Of a stretch of DNA of 64,000 nt, positions 55,348-64,000 are shown piece after piece. Each line of letters opens with the position of its first letter. Position 1 is the stretch's first letter. The notes beneath the pieces are model-generated. The model was given only the letters and a program-made list of their open reading frames with translations, was not told the origin of the DNA and did no database searches. Location of the stretch: NCBI RefSeq assembly GCF_022539505.1, contig NC_061508.1:60955754-61019753 (forward strand), read 5' to 3'. This DNA is from Lolium rigidum (lineage: Eukaryota; Streptophyta; Magnoliopsida; Poales; Poaceae). A program made the translations under genes and the position numbers.

Positions 55348-56926
55348 GAAAACGGAAATTCGTCTTGGCTCCCGGGAGCATTTGCTCGTACACGCTACTT
55401 ACCTACTCCGTTTGGATGGAAAAAATACACGAGCCATCTCTGTTTTAAATAAAGACTACTTTAATGAAGATAATGTGTGTAGTTATTTTCTTTGAATTGT
55501 GTATAGGAGACTAGCTATGCATGCCCGGTAAAAATAAAATTAAATATATATACACTACACATAGTTTTCCTGTTACCACCGAGAAAAAATACTGCCAAAC
55601 GAAAATATATGTATTTACATAACTTTCTCAAATTTAAAGAGTTTTGAGAAATTTTGAAGGAATTTGAATTATTTTTGATAAACCTTGAGTGGTATTTTCG
55701 ACGGTACTTTAGTACATGTACTCAAATATTATAACACATACACTATTTTTATCATACCAAAAGCAATATACGGATGTCTAATAAAGAACCACGTTAGCCA
55801 CACAATCTTAATTATTTTGATGGTTAGATCTAAAACTTACAGTTGTGATTTAGCTATAGATTAATAATTATGTAACATTGTAGTCGTGTTTGACACGTCC
55901 ATATAACATGTGCGGTATAACACGTGAAATTTGTTAAGTATATATATTAATGATGGAGATTTAAAATATCTATCTATATATGAAATATGTATCGGCGCAT
56001 AATAAACACGATCAACTAGCACACCTACCGAAAAGAAGTCCCCTTGCCCGCCGACCGTTGTCTGGACAGCTCAAAGAAGTCATGATGTTGTACATTCAGT
56101 TAGGCCAACTATATCTATTACTTAGCTCAATCTACTGTACACTAAAGGAAAGATAAAACTACACACTACCTATCTATAAGACATGAGTTACATATCCGTT
56201 CGGATGGAAAAAATACCCGAGCTATCTCCGTTTTAAGTAAAGGTTAGTTCAATGGAGATAACGTGTGTAGTAATTTCTTCGAATTGTGAATAGGAGAGTA
56301 GCTATGCATGTCCAGTAAAAATAAAAATAAAATTAAATACGCCTACATACACATGGTTTTCCTTTTACCACCGATAAAAAAATACTACCAAAAATACAGG
56401 TATTTACATAATTTTCTCAAATTTAAAGAATTTTGACAAATTTTAAATGAATTTGAAAATTTGTTTGATAAATCTCGAGAGGTATTTTCGATAGTAGTTT
56501 TGGTACCTGTACTCAAATATTATAACACAGACACTACTTCTACCATCTCTGGTTGCAGAGATGCAATTTTTAAGGAAGCATCAACACCAGTTTGTTCGGA
56601 GGTACTTCCACTATCCCACCGGAAACTTGTTTTTTTTCCGGTTACCACTGATAAAAAAAATACTAACAGATAAAATTTAATTGTATTACATTATTTTCAC
56701 AAATTTAAAGAATTGACATATATTTTAAAAGAATTTTAAAATTGGTTTTATAACTCTCGAAATGGGAGCTGCAATGGGATAGTAAAATATTATTTGGAGA
56801 GGTGATGCAATAAATTAGTGAAAGATTGAAATATTGAAACTGCAAGTTAATGCATGTATTTTTATTAACTAAATATGTTACTACAAGAATTATGCGCCAT
56901 CCAAGTTGGTGTAGTCTCTAATACAT

Positions 56927-57262
56927 TTTTTTTGAGGGGTAAAATCCCTGCCGCACTTTATTAAAATTCAATCACAACAGGGATAGAAACGCCTTCAGGA
57001 GGCTGTACCAACCACAGACGGCGGCCTTGAGTATCACGAATTACGCTTCTAGCGAGGTTATGCGCCTCTTTATTTGACAGCCTATTCTCATAACAAAAAA
57101 CAAGATTCTGAAAACTCGTCGTCGAGGCTTTAATCTCGTCGACGATATGTGCATACGCACCCATCGTGCCTTGCTCCAGATTGGCGACGACGTTGCAACA
57201 GTCGCTTGCCACCAACACCTTCTGAGCACCAATGTCGTGGGCGAGGTCGACGGCTTCACGGC
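56927..57262 (-). mobile_element. 5'-truncated LINE tail with RNase H C-terminus
   Basis: On the minus strand it encodes VASDCCNVVANLEQ to NKEAHNLARSVIRDTQGRR and a stop at 56961, which is the RNase H end found in many plant LINEs. A T run (A run on the minus strand) follows the stop. The 14-bp duplication AGTCTCTAATACAT flanks it (56913-56926, 57263-57276). Copy 1 has the empty site near 17011. At 336 bp it is a severe 5' truncation. Confidence 0.88.
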
Positions 57263-57276
57263 AGTCTCTAATACAT

Positions 57277-57634
57277 GACTCGATAAATATGTGTCAGGGA
57301 GAAAGTAGAACACCTAGAAGAGGGTAGCAGGAAAATATAAAAAATACAATGGCCCTACCTATGTTTCGATACAGAAGAAAATATAAAATATATGGCATGG
57401 TATTTTTTATGACCTTTTTGGATTAGATGATTGAGAAATGTACGACCCAGAGAAGTACAATACCCAGACAATTTTGTGGGTGCAAAATAGAGGGTTCTAA
57501 AACACTGGAAAACAACATGAATAGTCATTGAATGTTACACAAGAAAAGTTCCTTGATCCTACGTGATTTAGACTTAAACAAAGATACTATCTACCAAAAA
57601 TTATTAAACATATAGGTGTGTTGGTTGGTAACAC
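57277..57634. other. End of the duplicated block and unclassified AT-rich sequence
   Basis: Homology with copy 1 runs to about 57400. The rest has no recognised gene or transposon end. Confidence 0.6.
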
Positions 57635-57637
57635 TTA

Positions 57638-57960
57638 GGACATGTACAATGGTAAGGAAGGCACGTCATCTCTTAGTAGTCCACGTCATCTAGAGAAAAC
57701 GGTAAATATTAGGAATATAGTGTGTTATCCTTTATTATCAGCCCTTGCAATAAATGAGAATTAATTATTTTTAGTAGAAAATTGTGTGGCTAAGGAAAGA
57801 CAAGTTGTACAATGGGTAAAATAGTCTTCTCTTATTTCACAAGAGATCTTAGATAAGTGAAGACAACCTTCTTTTCCTTCCTTCTCTCCCCTCCAACTAA
57901 GCAGAAATCCTACGTGGCAATCAGTAAGAGAAGGTCGATGTCACCCCATTGTGCATGCCC
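57638..57960. mobile_element. Tourist-type MITE, 323 bp
   Basis: The left end GGACATGTACAATGGTAAGG pairs with the right end read inverted GGGCATGCACAATGGGG. TTA lies on both sides (57635-57637, 57961-57963). Confidence 0.78.
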
Positions 57961-57963
57961 TTA

Positions 57964-58601
57964 TTTTCCTTTTTCGTCTGACATGGACGATCTGAACACG
58001 AGGGGCGTGTTTGGATTTTTTTGCATTAAAAACCACTATTCAATTAATAATTAGTTGAATTTGCCAGACAGTAATAGTAATAAATATATCCTTGAACCAC
58101 ATACAAAAGACTACAAGAAGTGGAGGAGGGGAGTGTTTCATTCGTAACACTCATTTTCCAATTTTATATGTCATGGCTCAGCTAAATTTGTGTTGGTTTG
58201 GCCAAGTCTAGAGCCATGTTGTCCATTCCGTTTGGTTGCCCGTATTGCATGATAGTGGTTGTCTCGTACCCATGTCTGCAGAGGAGACTAAAGGATAGGA
58301 TCCAAGGACACAATGTTTGGTTCCTTGTATCCTTTGGGTCATAAATGATAACGTTACCAAAAAACTAAATTCATAGATATATGTTTAACATGTAGCAATG
58401 TATCAGCAAATTAAATTCTTGACAACATCATCATCACGTACTTTTCTTCTTTTCCTTGTGGTACATATGTTTGCGCACAATGTCTTAGACACTCCATTTT
58501 TGTACTCTCCAAGCATCGTGATCATGTTTTCAAGGCAAGAGTGTCTAGAAATAAAGAAAAGTTCTTTGCCTGTTGTGGGAAAGTTCCATGTGATGATATC
58601 C
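57964..58601. other. Unclassified AT-rich stretch, no gene seen
   Basis: No open frame of note and no clear repeat ends. A palindrome-like overlap of two short ORFs at 58398-58615 on opposite strands is not evidence of coding. Confidence 0.6.
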
Positions 58602-61145
58602 TGAAAGGACGTCATGTCGCCTAGAGGGGAGGGGGTGAATAGGTGTTTAAAAACTCTTACGGATTTGGTTTGTAAGAATGCGGAATTAAACTAACGTTTA
58701 TTTTAAAAGAACAAATCCTAAATATGCTAGGCTCAACTAAGTGCAACAATAATAACTAGAGCTAAGAAAGATAGGCACAAGATATATGTAGCACAAGTGA
58801 TAGCAAGATATACGTACTTCAAGCACGATGGCTATCACAAGAAAAGTAAGCTCGGGTATAGAAATAACCGAGGCACGTGTAGACGAAGATGTATTCCCGT
58901 GTTCCCTTCCTTTACAAGAAGGTACGTCACGTTTGGAGAGGTGAGGATCCCATGAAGGATTTCCCAACTCCACGAAGGCTCACATTCTTCTCCGAGCCAA
59001 ACCCACGAAGGATAATGGCCCTTTTCTTATGGTTAGCTTTTCCTCCACTCCATAGATGGCAAGCTCCAAAACCACTTGACAAGCTCCACGAAGGAGAAGC
59101 CCGGGCCTCTTCACAATCTTCCTTGAAGAGATCACTGGAGCACCAACCGCCAAGCCAACTAGGAGGTCTTCCTCCAAGAGTAACAAGCCCACGGTCTCTC
59201 ACTCGAACTAATCGTGGTGGAGAGCTCAACACTATGCAATGATGCAAAGCAAGAACACTAGAGGTGTTCAAATCGTTCACACTCAAATCCCACCAAAGAA
59301 ACAAATGCTAGGATGAGATTAGAGAGGAATAACAAAGAGGAAATCAACAAATGACTTCAAGATCTAGATCCAAAGGGTTTCCCTCACTTAGAGAAGAAAT
59401 AGATTGGTGAGGATTGTAGATCTAGATCTCCTCTCTTAGATCCCTCAAGAATGAGCAAGAATCATGGGGGAATCAAGAGATATTACAAGTTCTTCAAAGT
59501 CAACAATGGAGGAGAGAGAGTTGAAGAACTTACCAAGCCCAAGGTGGAAGAAGGCCTATTTATAGCCCAAGCCAAAATCTAACTATTGGGGAAGTGTCCA
59601 GCTCAGCATAAGTCAAGGAAGCCGGTCAACCGGACCTGGGGCCAGGCCATCCGATCCAGGGGCCGGTCAGACCAGGCCACAGGCCGGACCATCCGGCCGG
59701 CACCGGATCGTGCGCCGGGCCGAGACCGAAGCGAGTCCAGGACATACAGCACCTGCCCCCGGTTGTCACCGGAGCAGGAGCCGGTCCGCGCCGGGGAGGC
59801 CGGTCCACAGGCCGGCGTGGCCGGGCGTGAGGCCGGACCGGCCGGTCCAAACCGGACCGTACGCCGGGCCAGCACCGGGAGAAGCTGGAGACCTCCCTGG
59901 ATAGTGCCCGGTTGGCACCGGTCCAGGAGCCGGTTTGCGCCGGGCTAGCCGGTGCCACGGCCGGTCCAGCCGGACCTTAGGCCGGGCGGGCACCGAGCGA
60001 CAGTGCCAGAATACGCAGGACCCCTGAAGATCTTTTCTTTTCCTTTTAAACAGAAAATGCTCCCGAACTCCGATTGACATGAAACCAATTTTGTTGAAAT
60101 ATGGACTCCTCACACGATATTTTTAGAGATTCTAGAGAGGGAGTCTCCCACCGTTAAGAAACGATGAAGACGTCCAAACTCGAAAACGTAATAGAAGATG
60201 CATGCAGCTCCGTTTTCGATGAACTTGGGCTTTTTGTAAAGCTAGCAACAAGCTCAAGAACCTTACACAGAGAAACGCCAAGAAGAAATAGGGATATGCA
60301 AAGTATGCAAAAGATTGAGCTCCCTAAGACGATGTGATCAATTTACCCAACCGAAAGCCCCTCTTGATAGTGCGGCTGTCTATCCTATAATTCGGTCTCC
60401 CAACAACCACCTTGAGACCGGTAAAAGGAAAACCTAGCAAGGCCATACCTTTGCCTTGCGCATTCCGCTTGATCTTGATGATGATGCTTCATGCTTCATT
60501 CAAGACGGAAAGTCTCACTTGATCATGTTACTTTGCGAAGACTCACAAATGCTCCCCCATACACCATGATGGGAAAGCTCCATTGATGCACATCTTCACA
60601 TGTCCATTATCACCAAATGGACGACAAGCTTCAAGCATAAGATCCTCTTGAGATGCTCAGCTTGAACTTGCGCAACTCAACCTTGATGACGATCACCACT
60701 TGATGTCATCCTCTCATGGGCTATATGAGATCTCACTTTTGATGCATGCCCATGGAAAGATACCTAACCCACATAGACAACACAAGTGCACATATATGAT
60801 TGATTAGTTCATGAAGCATAATTGACAAGGCTTACCATACCACATGACTTCACGTGGCACATTCTTCATGCTTCATGTGTTGACCAAACTTGAATCTATT
60901 CTTCACTCTTTGAATTGGTCAACCTTGTATCTTCTCATGCTCTATCATACTATATTGAGGTGTATAAATAATTCTTCATTTGCTTGCATGCTCTAAATCT
61001 TAGTCGACCATAGCTCAACTTATGAGACTATTGTGACATCGCTTAGTGTCATATCTTGAATTCTTCACTCGGAATCAAGCACTCAAGATCTTGATCATTC
61101 ATTGCTTAACACATAAGCTAGAGCATGGCTACTATTAAGTTCCAC
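58602..61145 (-). mobile_element. Sirevirus-like (Maximus-type) LTR, probably solo, minus orientation
   Basis: On the minus strand it ends TATTCACCCCCTCCCCTCTA, then GGCGACATGACGTCCTTTCA, the typical 3' end of this Copia group. No primer site follows, and no internal region was found on either side, so it looks like a solo LTR. A minus-strand TATA box (CTATAAATAGG) lies near 59560. U3 on the minus strand contains a cluster of CCGG-rich repeats. The right border near 61145 and a target duplication could not be established. Confidence 0.55.
59618..59995. repeat. Cluster of CCGG-centred short repeats in the LTR U3
   Basis: Repeated words such as GCCGGTCC, GGCCGGACC, GCCGGGC and CACCGG are spaced at roughly 15-30 bases in both orientations, making a GC-rich island upstream (minus strand) of the LTR TATA box. 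Confidence 0.75.
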
Positions 61146-61148
61146 ATA

Positions 61149-61530
61149 AGGGCATCTCCAACCGAGCGACCCAAACGGACGCGTTGGGCCGTCCGTTTTG
61201 GGCCGTTTGGGTGGCCGAGCGGACGCGCGGACGGAGCCCCGCGTCCGCGCGTCCGTTTGGATCGCGCGCTGCGCCCAACGCGGCAGATTTTGGTCGCGTC
61301 GCCGTATGGTAGCTTTTTGCTTGTAAATTCACTATAAAACGCCAAAAAAATTATAGAAAATATAGAAATAGTTCAAATGCTCAAAATTTATTACACAGTA
61401 CATTGTCCACGTAATCAATGATAAAGTATTATTCAAATAAAATGTAAAAACGATACAAATGCTTTAGGCTTCAGGATTTCCTTCATCATTGTTGTTTGCA
61501 GAATTGTTGCCTACATGCTGCTGACGTGGG
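61149..61530. mobile_element. Fragment of a TIR transposon (Harbinger-like end)
   Basis: The end GGGCATCTCCAACCGAGCGA follows TAA, similar in style to the element at 53048. The first 130 bp contain repeated CGTCCG/CGGACG words able to fold back (GGCCGTCCG, GCGGACGCGCGGACGG). The rest is AT-rich. No right terminus was found before the Athila-lineage leader, so it is probably truncated. Confidence 0.45.
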
Positions 61531-61565
61531 AGTTAGAAATCTCTATGGTGTAACTTTTCTTCAGT

Positions 61566-61583
61566 TCCCCGGCAATGGCGCCA
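61566..61583 (-). other. tRNA-Asp primer-binding site, minus strand
   Basis: The minus strand reads TGGCGCCATTGCCGGGGA, one mismatch from the site at 21051, and sits eleven bases from the LTR end at 61595. Confidence 0.85.
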
Positions 61584-61594
61584 GAAAAATTGCT

Positions 61595-63201
61595 TGATGG
61601 CGCGTGAGACACACGTCTGTTGGGAACCCCAAGAGGAAGGTGTGATGCGTACAGCAGCAAGTTTTCCCTCAGTAAGAAACCAAGGTTATCGAACCAGTAG
61701 GAGATGAAGGCCACGTGAAGGTTGTTGGCGGAGGAGTGTAGTGCGGCGCAACACCAGGGATTCCGGCGCCAACGTGGAACCTGCACAACACAATCAAAAT
61801 ACTTTGCCCCAACTTAATAGTGAGGTTGTCAATCTCACCGGCTTGCTGTAAACAAAGGATTAAATGTATGGTGTGGAGAATAATGTTTGTTTGCGAAGAA
61901 CAACAGAGAACAGAGTTTGCGATAGATTGTATTTCAGATGTAAAAGAATGGACCGGGGTCCACGAGTTCACTAGTGGTGTCTCTCCAATAAGAAATAGCA
62001 TGTTGGGTGAACAAATTACAGTTGGGCAATTGACAAATAGAGAGGGCATAACAATGCACATACATATCATGATGACTACTATGAGATTTAATTAGGGCAT
62101 TACGACAAAGTACATAGACCGCTATCCAGCATGCATCTATGCCTAAAAAGTCCACCTTCAGGTTAGCATCCGCATCCCTTCCAGTATTAAGTTGCAAACA
62201 ACAGACAATTGCATTAAGTATGGTGCGTAATGTAATCAAGTAATCAACACAAATATTCTTAGACAAAGCATCGATGTTTTATCCCTAGTGGCAACATCAC
62301 ATCCACAACCTTAGAACTTTCTGTCACTGTCCCAGATTCAATGGAGGCATGAAGCCACTATCGAGCATAAATACTCCCTCTTGGAGTCACAAGTATCAAC
62401 TTGGCCAGAGCCTCTACTAGCAACGGAGAGCATGCAAGAACATAAACAACACATATATGATAGATCAATAATCAACTTGACATTGTATTCCATATTCATC
62501 GGATCCCAACAAACACAACATGTAGCATTACAAATAGACGATCTTGATCATGATAGGTAGCTCACAAGATCTAACATGATAGCACAAGAGGAGAAGACAA
62601 CCATCTAGCTACTGCTATGGACCCATAGTCCAAGGATGAACTACTCACACATCAGTCCGGAGGCGATCATGGTGATGTAGAGTCCTCCGGGAGATGATTC
62701 CCCTCTCCTGCAGGGTGCCGGAGGCGATCTCCTGAATCCCCCGAGATGTGATTAGCGGCGGCGGCGTCTCTGGAACTTTTTCCGTATCGTGGCTCTCGGT
62801 AATAGGGTTTTCGCGACGGAGAGTATAAGTAGGCGGAAGGGCAGAGTCGGGGGGGTCACGAGGGGCCCACACCATAGGGCGGCGCGGGCCCCCCCCTTGG
62901 CCGCGCCGCCTTGTGGTGTCGCCACCTCGTGACCCCACTTCGTATCTCCTTCGGTCTTCTGGAAGCTCCGTGGAAAAATAAGACCCTGGGCGTTCGTTTC
63001 GTCCAATTCCGAGAATATTTCCTGTGTAGGATTTCTGAAACCAAAAACAGCACAAAACAGGAACTGGCACTTCGGCATCTCGTTAATAGGTTAGTGCCGG
63101 AAAATGCGTATAAATGATGTAAGGTGTGTATAAAACATGTGAGTATTGTCATAAAACTAGCATGGAACATAAGAAATTATATATACGTTTGAGACGTATC
63201 A
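61595..63201 (-). repeat. Athila-lineage LTR, 1607 bp, minus orientation
   Basis: On the minus strand it starts TGATACGTCTCAAACGTATA and ends CACGCGCCATCA. The first third is clearly related to the LTRs at 19317 and 24381 (GTTTTATRCATACYTTAYRTC-type text, AACCTATTAACGAGATGCCG, AATATTCTCGGAATT), while the last part differs, so it belongs to another subfamily. A minus-strand TATA-like GTATAAGTA lies near 62823. Confidence 0.85.
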
Positions 63202-64000
63202 AGCATCCCCAAGCTTAGTTCCTACTCGCCCTCGAGTAGGTAAACGATAACAAGGATAATTTCTGAAGTGACATGATATCATAATCTTGATCAATACTAT
63301 TGTAAAGCATATGAGATGAATGAAGTGATTCGAAGCAATGGTAAAGACAATGACTAAACAACTGAATCATATAGCAAAGACTTTTCATGAATAGTACTTT
63401 CAAGACAAGCATCAATAAGTCTTGCACAGGAGTTAACTCATAAAACAATAGATTCTTAGTAGAAAGTTTTGAAGCAACACAAAGGAAGATATAAGTTTCA
63501 GCGGTTGCTTTCAACTTCAACATGTTTATCTCATGGATATATCTCATGGATAATTGTCAACTCAAAGTAATATGATGAATGCAAATAAGCAAGTATGTAG
63601 GAATCAATGCACACAGTTGACACAAGTGTTTGCTTCTAAGATAGAAGGAAATAGGTAAACTGACTCAACATAAAGTAAAAGAAAGGCCCTTCGCAGAGGG
63701 AAGCATGGATTACTATTTTTGTGCTAGAGCTTTTATTTTGAAAACATAGAAACAATTTTGTCAACAGTAGTAATAATTCATATGTGTTATGCATAAGACA
63801 TCCTATAAGTTGCAAGCCTCATGCATAGAATACCAATAGTGCTCGCACCTTGTCCTAATTAGCTTGGATTTACATGGATTATCATTGCATAATATATGTT
63901 TCAACCAAGTGTCACAAAGGGGTACCTCTATGCCGCCTGTACAAAGGTCCAAGGAGATAGATCGCATTTGATTTCTCGTTTTTGATAAATCTCAACTTAA
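63202..64000 (-). mobile_element. Internal 3' part of an Athila-lineage element, continuing past the window
   Basis: Reads, inverted, as the same text that precedes the 3' LTR at 24381: AGCTTGGGGATGC next to the LTR, GTTATCGTTTACCT, TTATTGATGCTTGTCTTGAA, and CTCTGCGAAGGGCC. No ORF of note is present in this part. Confidence 0.82.

Larger units (their letters stand above)
47870..56543. repeat. Long-period tandem array upstream of BAHD copy 2 (about 4 units)
   Basis: Unit starts are at about 47870, 48634, 51769 and 55774, each with the AAGCCACACAATCTTAATTA block. Without insertions the units are about 0.75-0.8 kb. Unit 2 is split by the Helitron. Unit 3 is split by two Tourist-type MITEs, a Stowaway, a composite Stowaway/Harbinger insertion and the hairpin MITE. 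Unit 4 is intact. The unique tail after 56543 matches copy 1. Confidence 0.85.
44434..57400. repeat. Segmental duplication, copy 2
   Basis: Collinear with 10262-17160: BAHD gene, 5' flank, long-period array and tail, ending near AAATACAATGGCCCTACC at about 57340-57400. It is about 6 kb longer because of later insertions: SINE, Helitron, two Tourist-type MITEs, two Stowaway elements, a Harbinger-like element, a hairpin MITE and a LINE tail, plus one extra array unit. Confidence 0.85.

Noticed and set aside
58889..59242. 117-codon plus-strand ORF (MYSRVPFLYKKVRHVWRGED)
   Set aside because: It lies within the LTR on the strand opposite to its transcription and has no recognisable domain.
59586..60113. 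Arg/Pro/Gly-rich ORFs on both strands in the GC-rich LTR segment
   Set aside because: They arise from CCGG-word repeats in an LTR; all frames look alike in composition and none has a domain.

Overview
The window is plant nuclear DNA, almost certainly from a Triticeae grass (wheat, Aegilops, barley or rye group). The evidence is the repeat content: a BARE/WIS/Angela-type Copia element, Athila-lineage (Sabrina/WHAM-like) Gypsy LTRs, a Caspar-like CACTA transposon, an Au-type SINE, and many Stowaway and Tourist MITEs. Nearly everything is transposon. The only intact host-type genes I can support are two copies of one BAHD acyltransferase gene, both on the minus strand. One 100-N gap lies at 5682-5781. 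Family names are recognised from memory of the families and were not checked by search.

Layout. 1-7302: 3' part of a CACTA element with broken TNP2-type transposase and second ORF, an intron carrying a MITE between (TA)n tracts, a Copia LTR fragment, the N gap, a 136-bp tandem array and the 3' terminus. 7303-10261: end of a second CACTA-like element, a Copia LTR, and a broken Harbinger ORF1 (Myb-like). 10262-17160: BAHD copy 1 and, upstream of it, a long-period tandem array of about 0.75-0.8 kb units. 17161-35225: a decayed Tat-like Gypsy element, split by a minus-strand BARE/Angela element (18711-34055, target duplication AGCGC). One LTR of that element is itself split by a non-autonomous Athila-lineage element (19317-26105, target duplication CCCTT). 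35226-39995: an L1-type LINE with a changed catalytic residue. 39996-42640: 5' LTR and gag of another Gypsy element. 44434-57400: BAHD copy 2 and a longer version of the same array, opened up by a SINE, a Helitron, several MITEs, a Harbinger-like element, a hairpin MITE and a LINE tail. 57638-61530: a Tourist MITE, a Sirevirus-like LTR and a TIR fragment. 61566-64000: a minus-strand Athila-lineage LTR with a primer-binding site on one side and a polypurine tract plus internal sequence on the other.

How it fits together. A block holding the acyltransferase gene and its upstream array exists twice, about 34 kb apart, in the same orientation. Insertions present in only one copy (SINE, LINE tail, Helitron, MITEs) have uninterrupted empty sites in the other copy or in sister repeat units, so their borders can be read exactly. 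Both genes look translatable, with HxxxD and DFGWG motifs and one phase-0 intron. Both also have an N-terminal extension of about 71 residues that resembles a mitochondrial presequence, which is unexpected for a BAHD enzyme and is the most interesting host-gene observation here.
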